This document shows positions 57,740 to 64,000 of a DNA stretch of 64,000 nucleotides, piece by piece (position 1 is the first letter of the stretch; every line of letters begins with the position of its first letter). The DNA is from Achromobacter spanius. Its GTDB lineage: Bacteria; Pseudomonadota; Gammaproteobacteria; Burkholderiales; Burkholderiaceae_B. Under the pieces are notes generated by a model. That model ran no database searches. It was not told the origin of the DNA and was given only the letters and a program-made list of their open reading frames with translations. Position numbers and translations under genes: made by a program. The stretch covers positions 6,076,001 through 6,140,000 of the forward strand of contig NZ_CP121261.1 of the NCBI RefSeq assembly GCF_029637605.1, read 5' to 3'.

Positions 57740-58099
57740 GTGACCAAGTCGGAGCTGATCGCCGCCTTGGCGGCCCGCTATCCTCAGCTGGCCGCCCGCG
57801 ACACCGATTACGCCGTCAAGACCGTGCTGGATGCAATGACCCAGGCCCTGGCCTCGGGTCAGCGCATCGAGATCCGCGGTTTTGGCAGCTTTTCGTTGTC
57901 GCAGCGGTCTCCCCGCATCGGCCGCAATCCGAAGTCCGGCGAACAAGTGCTGGTGCCTGGTAAACAGGTGCCGCATTTCAAGGCAGGCAAGGAATTGCGC
58001 GAGCGGGTTGACCTGGTCGGCGGCAACGATGAGGACGCCCAGTCCTCAGGATCGGGTGAACCGATGACGTCAATGGCAAGCTTGCACGCCATGCACTGA
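57740..58099 (+). CDS. ihfB: Integration host factor subunit beta
   Basis: A 119-residue DNA-bending protein with the HU/IHF core ([52 protein letters not shown]). Start is GTG 57740. It is about 25 residues longer at the C-terminus than the E. coli subunit (94), with a Ser/Gly/Met-rich tail beyond the fold. It closes the rpsA-ihfB unit before a terminator. Confidence 0.95.
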   Translation: MTKSELIAALAARYPQLAARDTDYAVKTVLDAMTQALASGQRIEIRGFGSFSLSQRSPRIGRNPKSGEQVLVPGKQVPHFKAGKELRERVDLVGGNDEDAQSSGSGEPMTSMASLHAMH

Positions 58100-58145
58100 C
58101 GAATCGGCTAGTAAGGCTGCCTACGGGCAGATCGGACCGAGAACA

Positions 58146-58181
58146 GGCCCCTTGAGAAATCAAGGGGCTTTGTTTTTTTTC
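58146..58181 (+). terminator. Rho-independent terminator after ihfB
   Basis: GCCCCTTG and CAAGGGGC pair around AGAAAT and are followed by TTTG and eight T. It ends the long gyrA-to-ihfB gene run. Confidence 0.9.
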
Positions 58182-58202
58182 TTCGACTGTTAAGACGTCG
58201 CT

Positions 58203-58208
58203 TACAAT
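58203..58208 (+). promoter_or_regulatory. Candidate -10 box of lapAB
   Basis: TACAAT (5/6 match) lies 31 bases before lapA, between the upstream terminator and the gene. A matching -35 is weak. Confidence 0.35.
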
Positions 58209-58238
58209 TGACAGTCTTGAATCTCTGGAGCATGCGTC

Positions 58239-58553
58239 ATGCGCTATCTCGTCTGGGCCCTGCGATTGCTCGTGTTTATTGCCGTATTGATGTTCGCCTT
58301 GAAGAACACCGATCCGGTTGCCGTGAAGTTCTATGCGGACTACGTCGTGCAAGATGTGCCGCTGATCGTCGTGATGCTGGTTGTGTTCGTTGCCGGCGCC
58401 TTGTTCGGCCTGTTGTTGACCGTGCCCGCCGCCATGCGTCGCCGCCGCGAAGCCATGCGCTTGCGCCGCGAGCTGGACCGCGTCCAGGCCGCCGTCAACG
58501 GCACCACGCCCGTCGTGCCGCCCGAAGCCGTTGCACCGATGTCGCCGCTCTGA
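58239..58553 (+). CDS. lapA: Lipopolysaccharide assembly protein LapA
   Basis: A 104-residue inner-membrane protein with two hydrophobic segments (LLVFIAVLMFALKNTDPVAVKF; LIVVMLVVFVAGALFGLLL) and a basic tail (RRRREAMRLRREL). This is the LapA/DUF1049 pattern. It acts with LapB to regulate LPS synthesis by controlling LpxC. GGAG lies 8 bases before the start. lapB follows after 60 bases. Confidence 0.9.
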   Translation: MRYLVWALRLLVFIAVLMFALKNTDPVAVKFYADYVVQDVPLIVVMLVVFVAGALFGLLLTVPAAMRRRREAMRLRRELDRVQAAVNGTTPVVPPEAVAPMSPL

Positions 58554-58613
58554 TGGCGGGCCGATCACCGCACGTCCTGTATCCCGCACTGAATTACCGC
58601 AAGAGCCCGAACC

Positions 58614-59828
58614 GTGGATTTTGAACCTTGGTGGTTGATTTTCGTGCCGGTGTTGTTTGCGCTGGGCTGGCTGGCCGCGCGCTTCGATATCCGGCAGATG
58701 CTTCGGGAAACCCGCAGCCTGCCTGACTCTTATTTCCGGGGGCTGAATTTCCTGCTCAATGAAGAGCCGGACCGCGCGATCGACGCCTTTGTCGAAGTCG
58801 CCAAGCTGGACCCGGAAACCACGGAGCTGCACTTCGCGTTGGGCAGCCTGTTCCGCCGGCGCGGGGAAATGGAGCGCGCCATCCGCGTGCACCAAAGCCT
58901 GCTCAGCCGCTCCGACCTGCCTGACGCCGAACGCGAGCACGCCCAGCATGAACTGGCGCAGGACTTTCTCAAAGCCGGCATGCTGGACCGCGCCGAAAGC
59001 GGTTTCGAGCAGTTGAAGGACACGCGCTACGCGCTGCCTGCGCTGCGTTCCCTGATCCGCATCTTCGAGTCCGAGCACGACTGGCCGCGCGCGATCGAAG
59101 CGGTCAAGACCTTGCAGGGCCTGGTCGACGAGCCGGTGCCGCAAATCGTGCACTATTACTGCGAGCAGGCGCAAACCGCGCTATCGGCCAAGCCCGCGGA
59201 TGTGGATGCGGCGCACAAGGCGCTGGATGCTGCCGACCATGCCTTGTCGACCACCGATGCCACGGTAGGCAAGGGCGCCATGGTGCGCACCGCCATGCTG
59301 CGCGCCCGCCTGGCGTCGTTGGAGCAGGACCCGAAGCGCGAACGGCTTTATCTGGAATCGGTCATGACCGACGCGCCCGAATTCGCGGGTCTGGTGGCCG
59401 AGCAACTGCTGGCCAACTATCGCGCAGCCAATCAGATCGAGGCGGGCCTGGATTTCCTGATGAAGCAATATCAGCGCCACGCCTCGTTGGACCTCTTCAA
59501 CGTCGTGTTCCGCGAACTGCGCGCGCAGCAAGGGTCGGAAGTGGCCTGGGCGTTCGCGCGCGGCGCGTTGCGCAGCCACCCGTCTTTGCTGGGCCTGGAC
59601 CGCTTGCTGGAAGCCGAATTGGCCAATCCGGAAGGTGGCACCGAAAAGGGGCCGGTACCCGGCGCCGACCTGACGCTGCTGCGCAGCCTGATTCACAAGC
59701 ATACGCAACGCCTGGACCGCTATGCGTGCCGCAGTTGCGGTTTTCAAGCGCGTCGTTTTTACTGGCAATGTCCCGGCTGCAACGCCTGGGAGACCTATGC
59801 GCCGCGCCGCCTGGAAGAACTTGAATGA
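58614..59828 (+). CDS. lapB: Lipopolysaccharide assembly protein LapB (YciM)
   Basis: A 404-residue heat-shock-type protein anchored by one N-terminal helix (WWLIFVPVLFALGWLAA), with TPR-like repeats and a C-terminal rubredoxin-type zinc site CRSCG...CPGC. It tunes LpxC degradation by FtsH. Start is GTG 58614. It overlaps rfaE1 by 4 bases (ATGA). Confidence 0.94.
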   Translation: MDFEPWWLIFVPVLFALGWLAARFDIRQMLRETRSLPDSYFRGLNFLLNEEPDRAIDAFVEVAKLDPETTELHFALGSLFRRRGEMERAIRVHQSLLSRSDLPDAEREHAQHELAQDFLKAGMLDRAESGFEQLKDTRYALPALRSLIRIFESEHDWPRAIEAVKTLQGLVDEPVPQIVHYYCEQAQTALSAKPADVDAAHKALDAADHALSTTDATVGKGAMVRTAMLRARLASLEQDPKRERLYLESVMTDAPEFAGLVAEQLLANYRAANQIEAGLDFLMKQYQRHASLDLFNVVFRELRAQQGSEVAWAFARGALRSHPSLLGLDRLLEAELANPEGGTEKGPVPGADLTLLRSLIHKHTQRLDRYACRSCGFQARRFYWQCPGCNAWETYAPRRLEELE

Positions 59829-60766
59829 AGCCTTTTCCCGCCGAAGCCATTTCCCAAGGCCGCGTCCTCGTGGTTGGCGACGTGATGCTGGACCGTTACT
59901 GGTTCGGTGAAGTCGAACGTATTTCGCCGGAAGCCCCCGTGCCCGTGGTGCGCGTTGCGCGCCGTGAAGACCGCCTGGGCGGCGCCGCCAACGTGGCGCG
60001 CAACGTCGCGGCGCTGGGTGGCCAGGTGACCCTGGTGGGCGTGCTGGGTGCGGACGAAGCAGGCGACAGCATTCGCCGCCTGTCCGCCGAAGCCGGTATT
60101 CATACCGACCTGATCGCTGACCCGTCCCTGCATACCACGCTGAAGATGCGCGTGCTGGGCCGCCAACAGCAATTGCTGCGCGTGGACTTCGAGCAGCATC
60201 CTGAATCCGCCGCCTTGGATAGCGTGGATGCCGCGCTGGCCCGGCATCTGGCCAATCACGATGTCGTGGTGCTGTCCGACTATGCCAAGGGCGTGCTGAC
60301 GCGCGTTGAATCGCTTGTGGCCATGGCCCGCCATGCCGGCATTCCGGTGCTGGTGGACCCGAAGGGCGACGACTATTCGCGCTATCGCGGCGCGACGCTG
60401 GTCACCCCCAACCGGGCGGAAATGCAGCAGGCCGTGGGCCGCTGGAATTCCGAAGCCGAATTGACCGATCGCGCGCAACGCTTGCGCGCCAATCTTGACC
60501 TGGAAGCACTGCTTGTGACGCGTTCCGAGCAGGGCATGACATTGTTTACCGATGCGGGACGCGACCACATTGATGCGCAGGCGCACGAAGTGTTCGATGT
60601 GTCCGGCGCAGGCGATACGGTGCTGGCCACCCTGGCGGTTTCACGCGCCATCGGCTTGCCGTGGACCGAGTCGATGGGCTGGGCCAACAAGGCCGGCGGC
60701 ATCGCCGTGGGCAAGCTGGGCACGTCCGTCGTTACCGCCGCGGAATTGGCAGGAGAATCCTCATGA
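59825..60766 (+). CDS. rfaE1: D-glycero-beta-D-manno-heptose-7-phosphate kinase (RfaE domain I)
   Basis: A 313-residue PfkB-family kinase of LPS heptose synthesis. Signatures are [26 protein letters not shown] near the start and [10 protein letters not shown] near the end, with the catalytic Asp. It is the stand-alone kinase half of HldE; the adenylyltransferase half (rfaE2/hldC) is not in this window. It starts within the lapB stop and overlaps hldD by 4 bases. Confidence 0.94.
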   Translation: MKPFPAEAISQGRVLVVGDVMLDRYWFGEVERISPEAPVPVVRVARREDRLGGAANVARNVAALGGQVTLVGVLGADEAGDSIRRLSAEAGIHTDLIADPSLHTTLKMRVLGRQQQLLRVDFEQHPESAALDSVDAALARHLANHDVVVLSDYAKGVLTRVESLVAMARHAGIPVLVDPKGDDYSRYRGATLVTPNRAEMQQAVGRWNSEAELTDRAQRLRANLDLEALLVTRSEQGMTLFTDAGRDHIDAQAHEVFDVSGAGDTVLATLAVSRAIGLPWTESMGWANKAGGIAVGKLGTSVVTAAELAGESS

Positions 60767-61752
60767 TCGTCGTAACCGGAGCCGCGGGCTTCATAGGCAG
60801 CAACCTGGTGCGCGGGCTCAACCGCCGCGGCATCCATGACATCATCGCGGTTGACGATTTGACCGAGGGCGACAAGTTCGTCAATTTGGTCGATTGCCAG
60901 GTCGCCGACTACATGGACAAGGACGACTTCCGCCGCCGTGTGGCTGACGGAAGCTTGCCCGAGGTGCGTGCGGTGCTGCATCAAGGCGCGTGCTCGGACA
61001 CGACCGAGCGCAACGGCCGCTACATGATGGACAACAATTACCGCGTCACGCTGGAACTGTTCGAGTTCTGCCAGGCGCGCCGCATTCCGTTCCTGTATGC
61101 CTCGTCCGCCGCCGTCTATGGCGCGTCGTCGGTCTATGTGGAAGACCCGGCCAACGAAGGGCCGCTGAACGTCTATGGCTATTCCAAGCTGCTGTTCGAT
61201 CAGGTGCTGCGCAAGCGCATGGACAGCCTGAGGGCGCAAGTCGTGGGTCTGCGCTACTTCAACGTCTACGGTCCGCACGAACAGCACAAGGGCCGCATGG
61301 CCTCGGTGGCGTTCCATAACATGAACCAGTTCCTGGAGCATGGCCACGTGCGGCTGTTCGCGGGCTGGGACGGCTATGTGGATGGCGGCCAAAGCCGCGA
61401 CTTCATCTCGGTCGAAGACGTGGTGGCGGTCAACCTGCACTTTTTGGATCACCCCGAGCAATCCGGCATCTTCAACTGCGGCACGGGGCGGGCGCAGCCG
61501 TTCAATGACGTGGCCGCCGCGGTCGTGAACACGCTGCGCGCCGAACGGGGAGAGGCCGAGTTGACCTTGGCGCAACTGGTGGAACTGGACCTGATTCGCT
61601 ATATCCCGTTCCCCGACGATCTCAAAGGGCGCTATCAGAGCTACACGCAGGCCGATGTCACGCAACTGCGTGCCGTCGGTTTTCAGGCGCCCATGCGGGA
61701 TGTGCAGACGGGCGTGGCCGAATACGTTCGGTATTGGCGCGCTCGCCGCTGA
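60763..61752 (+). CDS. hldD: ADP-L-glycero-D-manno-heptose-6-epimerase
   Basis: A 329-residue short-chain dehydrogenase-type epimerase for the inner-core heptose of LPS. The N-terminal [11 protein letters not shown] binds NADP; the YGYSK motif carries the active Tyr and Lys. Start ATG 60763 overlaps the rfaE1 stop (ATGA). It ends the lapA-lapB-rfaE1-hldD unit. Confidence 0.96.
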   Translation: MIVVTGAAGFIGSNLVRGLNRRGIHDIIAVDDLTEGDKFVNLVDCQVADYMDKDDFRRRVADGSLPEVRAVLHQGACSDTTERNGRYMMDNNYRVTLELFEFCQARRIPFLYASSAAVYGASSVYVEDPANEGPLNVYGYSKLLFDQVLRKRMDSLRAQVVGLRYFNVYGPHEQHKGRMASVAFHNMNQFLEHGHVRLFAGWDGYVDGGQSRDFISVEDVVAVNLHFLDHPEQSGIFNCGTGRAQPFNDVAAAVVNTLRAERGEAELTLAQLVELDLIRYIPFPDDLKGRYQSYTQADVTQLRAVGFQAPMRDVQTGVAEYVRYWRARR

Positions 61753-61776
61753 TATCGCGCTAAGGCGCCATGACAA

Positions 61777-61805
61777 GAAGCCACCCTTGAGGTGGCTTTT
61801 TTTTG
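61777..61805 (+). terminator. Rho-independent terminator after hldD
   Basis: AGCCACC and GGTGGCT pair around CTTGA and are followed by eight T. Confidence 0.88.
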
Positions 61806-61939
61806 CCCCCGAATTGCTTCGCCCGCGTAGTTCCCGAGGTGGATCATTCCATTCACTGCGCGGCCCAAAAGCGGGTCGGGAAGCCATGATCTGGGTGTGG
61901 TTCGGCACCTGCCGCGCCCATTCTTTCTGGAGACTTCCC

Positions 61940-62461
61940 ATGAACGCTTTTTCCGTACCCACCGTCGCCCGGCGCTCCTTGACCATGCCCTGGCACAAAC
62001 GCCATTCGCGCCAGGCGGCCGCGGGCACGCAAGGCGGGCGCCGCTTGTGGCAGCACACCCTGGGTGCGATCCTGCTCATTGGCGGCCTCGGTTTCGCCGC
62101 ACCCGAAGCGCGGGCGCTGGATGTGAACCAGGCCAGCGCGCAGCAATTGGAGACCATCCGCGGTATTGGTCCCCGCACGGCCGAGATCATCATCAACGAA
62201 CGCGAGCGGGGCGGCCGCTTTGATTCGTTCGAAGACCTGGCTGAGCGTGTGCGCGGTATCGGCGAGAAGAAGGCAAAGGCACTGGAAGCGGCCGGCTTGC
62301 AGGTGGGTGAAGGGGATGCCGCGGCCAATGCAACCGGTGCTGCGGCACCGGCGGCCCCGGCCGCAGCGCCAAGCAGTGCGGCCGCTTCCAAACCGGCCGA
62401 CAAGCCCGCCAACCGGCCGGCCTCCGGCAAAGCCGCGACCCCACCGCCCAGCCGGCCCTGA
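61940..62461 (+). CDS. ComEA-like helix-hairpin-helix protein
   Basis: A 173-residue protein. After an N-terminal hydrophobic segment (LGAILLIGGLGFAAP) comes a ComEA-type helix-hairpin-helix region (LDVNQASAQQLETIRGIGPRTAEIIINERE; FEDLAERVRGIGEKKAKAL) for DNA binding. The last 55 residues are low-complexity Ala/Pro/Lys. In competence systems ComEA binds DNA in the periplasm; no other competence gene is nearby. I start at ATG 61940 after a GGAG site. Confidence 0.8.
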   Translation: MNAFSVPTVARRSLTMPWHKRHSRQAAAGTQGGRRLWQHTLGAILLIGGLGFAAPEARALDVNQASAQQLETIRGIGPRTAEIIINERERGGRFDSFEDLAERVRGIGEKKAKALEAAGLQVGEGDAAANATGAAAPAAPAAAPSSAAASKPADKPANRPASGKAATPPPSRP

Positions 62462-62543
62462 CGCCAGCCGGCAGTCTGGGAACCCCTGGCACGAGCGCGG
62501 CTTTTGCCCGCGCTCGCTGTCGGGCGGAGTTATGATCTTTCGC

Positions 62544-63452
62544 ATGACTACTACCTACCCCACTATCGAGCAGACCGTCGGCAATACGCCTTTGGTGCGT
62601 TTGCAGCGCATTCCCGGTGCCGCGGGCGCCGCGCGTGGCAACGTCATCCTGGCCAAGCTGGAAGGCAACAACCCCGCCGGTTCCGTGAAGGACCGCCCGG
62701 CCTTGTCGATGATCCAGCACGCGGAAGCGCGCGGCGACATCAAGCCGGGCGATACCCTCATCGAAGCCACCAGCGGCAACACCGGCATCGCCCTGGCCAT
62801 GGCGGCCGCGATGAAGGGCTACCGCATGATCTTGATCATGCCCGACAACCTGTCGGTGGAACGCCGTGCGGCCATGGCGGCTTATGGCGCCGAGCTGATC
62901 CTGACGCCGGCCGACAAGGGCGGCATGGAGTATGCCCGCGACCTGGCCACCGAGATGCAGGCGGACGGCAGGGGCGTGGTGCTGGACCAATTTGCCAACC
63001 CCGATAATCCGCGTGCGCACGTGGAATCCACCGGTCCGGAACTCTGGACGCAAACCGATGGGCGCATTACCCACTTTGTCAGCGCCATGGGCACCACGGG
63101 CACCATCATGGGGGTGTCTACCTACCTGAAGTCGCGCAATCCGGCCGTACAGATTGTCGGTGCGCAGCCGGCCGAAGGTTCGCAGATCCCCGGTATCCGC
63201 AAGTGGCCCGAGGCCTATTTGCCCAAGATCTTCGACCGCAGCCGTGTGGATGCCTACGAATCCATCGAGCAGTCGGAAGCCGAAACCATGGCGCGCCGCC
63301 TGGCGGCGGAAGAGGGCATCTTTGGCGGTATCTCGTCCGCGGGCGCGCTGGTTGCCGCGTTGCGCGTGGCCGAGCGCGTCAATGACGCGACCATCGTGTT
63401 TATCGTCTGCGACCGTGGCGACCGCTACCTGTCGACGGGCGTCTTCAACTAA
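62544..63452 (+). CDS. cysM: Cysteine synthase B
   Basis: A 302-residue PLP enzyme forming cysteine from O-acetylserine, also able to use thiosulfate. PLP Lys49 is in NPAGSVKDRPAL; ATSGNTGIALAMAAA and ISSAGALVAALR are further marks. Start ATG 62544; ATG 62532 would add four residues and has the closer GGAG. A terminator follows. Confidence 0.92.
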   Translation: MTTTYPTIEQTVGNTPLVRLQRIPGAAGAARGNVILAKLEGNNPAGSVKDRPALSMIQHAEARGDIKPGDTLIEATSGNTGIALAMAAAMKGYRMILIMPDNLSVERRAAMAAYGAELILTPADKGGMEYARDLATEMQADGRGVVLDQFANPDNPRAHVESTGPELWTQTDGRITHFVSAMGTTGTIMGVSTYLKSRNPAVQIVGAQPAEGSQIPGIRKWPEAYLPKIFDRSRVDAYESIEQSEAETMARRLAAEEGIFGGISSAGALVAALRVAERVNDATIVFIVCDRGDRYLSTGVFN

Positions 63453-63487
63453 GCCTGTCTTGGCTCGGGCCGCCAGCCCAACCCACA

Positions 63488-63523
63488 ACAAAATCGCCCC
63501 GTCATGAACGGGGCGATTTTTTT
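63488..63523. terminator. Bidirectional terminator after cysM
   Basis: A 12-bp stem AAATCGCCCCGT / ACGGGGCGATTT with a short loop, followed by T on both strands, between convergent cysM and the mltB-like gene. Confidence 0.88.
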
Positions 63524-63550
63524 CAGGTCGGGATATCAGCGGGTGGCGGA

Positions 63551-64000
63551 TCAGTGGGCGACCCGCGCCTGGATCTCGTAGGCCAGGTCCGCCACCGAGG
63601 TGGCGTAGAAATAGCTGCGGTTGTACTTGGTCAAGGCGAAGAAGTTGGGCGTGCCGACTCGGTATTGGGCCGTGCCTCGTGCTTCCTCGACCAGGTCGAC
63701 AACGCCCAGGGGCTGTGTGCTCCAGCCCGCGCTGGATGCGCCCGGTTGCAAGCGCGCGCCGGCCGCCGACAGCGTGTTCCAACTTTGCTTGGGCTCCAGC
63801 CCGCCGTCCACCAGGGCGGTTGGATCCGCCGGCAGCACCACGGGCGCGAAGACCGGCAAACCGCGTTGCCAGCCATGCTGGGCCAGGAAGCTGCCCACTG
63901 ACATGACGGCGTCCTGCGTGTTGCTCGTCAGGTTGATATGGCCGTTGTCGTCGCCATCCACCGCGTAATGCATGATGCTGGTCGGCATGAACTGCGGCAT
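63551..64000 (-). CDS. mltB: Lytic murein transglycosylase B, 3' part (5' end outside window)
   Basis: The C-terminal 149 residues of an MltB-type transglycosylase. Visible features are MPQFMPTSIMHYAVDGDDNGHINL (the second catalytic-domain landmark) and LTKYNRSYFYATSVADLAYEI, the usual end. The Met at the window edge is internal in family terms, so the gene continues to the right. It is distinct from the MltB-family gene at 31145, which carries an extra peptidoglycan-binding domain. Confidence 0.85.
   Translation of the reverse strand: MPQFMPTSIMHYAVDGDDNGHINLTSNTQDAVMSVGSFLAQHGWQRGLPVFAPVVLPADPTALVDGGLEPKQSWNTLSAAGARLQPGASSAGWSTQPLGVVDLVEEARGTAQYRVGTPNFFALTKYNRSYFYATSVADLAYEIQARVAH

Noticed and set aside
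55715..57976. 753-codon minus-strand ORF opposite rpsA
   Set aside because: Antisense shadow of rpsA, spanning several genes.
1..64000. CRISPR arrays, insertion sequences, tRNA genes, prophage
   Set aside because: No regularly spaced repeats, transposase, integrase or tRNA cloverleaf was seen on either strand.

Overview
The window is a 64 kb piece of a high-GC betaproteobacterial chromosome. Gene content and order point to the family Alcaligenaceae, most likely Achromobacter or a close Bordetella relative. The main clues are an FtrABCD ferrous-iron locus, a tandem pair of cyanophycin synthetase genes, the tmRNA tag ANDERFALAA, a GyrA with Gln at position 83, and the run gyrA-serC-pheA-hisC-tyrA-aroA-cmk-rpsA-ihfB. 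This is inference from gene content; no 16S gene is present. I saw no insertion sequence, prophage, CRISPR array or tRNA gene. The only RNA gene is ssrA (tmRNA).

Layout, left part. 1-0.9 kb: end of an iron-uptake-associated PepSY membrane protein and a DUF3325 gene. 1-8 kb: trpS with an unusual C-terminal extension, an orphan gene, tex and a DinG-type helicase. 8-11 kb: bamD diverging from rluD-pgeF. 10.9-14.1 kb: phaC-phaB-phaR for polyhydroxyalkanoate storage. 14.3-17.5 kb: ftrABCD. 17.6-20 kb: a PhzF-like gene and a block of small stress and envelope genes (BON, DUF1328, CsbD, a mini-lipoprotein).

Middle part. 20-28.3 kb: a cyanophycin locus. Two cphA paralogues are transcribed leftward and diverge from an ABC exporter-type gene plus a DUF1854 gene. 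The two synthetases have lost different active-site motifs, which suggests division of labour. 28.4-33 kb: a FemAB-like acyltransferase, DUF455, a MOSC protein, a lytic transglycosylase and YidB. 33-42 kb: a leftward operon wecB-bcsB-nfrB-nfrA. NfrB ends in a textbook two-motif MshEN (c-di-GMP-binding) module, so this looks like a c-di-GMP-controlled, ManNAc-based surface polysaccharide system related to the phage N4 glycan receptor of E. coli. Here it is fused with a BcsB-like periplasmic subunit and lies tail to tail with a DUF4434 (TIM-barrel) lipoprotein. I regard this as the most interesting system in the window.

Right part. 42.2-42.6 kb: ssrA. 42.7-46.4 kb: an MFS transporter, gph-ubiG and ompA. 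46.8-58.1 kb: gyrA followed by the serine/aromatic amino-acid genes, cmk, rpsA and ihfB. 58.2-61.8 kb: lapA-lapB-rfaE1-hldD for LPS assembly and heptose synthesis. 61.9-64 kb: a ComEA-like helix-hairpin-helix protein, cysM and the 3' end of an mltB-like gene that runs out of the window.

Start sites were chosen from family homology, Shine-Dalgarno spacing and overlap with the neighbouring gene. All functional calls are by motif recognition from the translated sequence; no database search was run.
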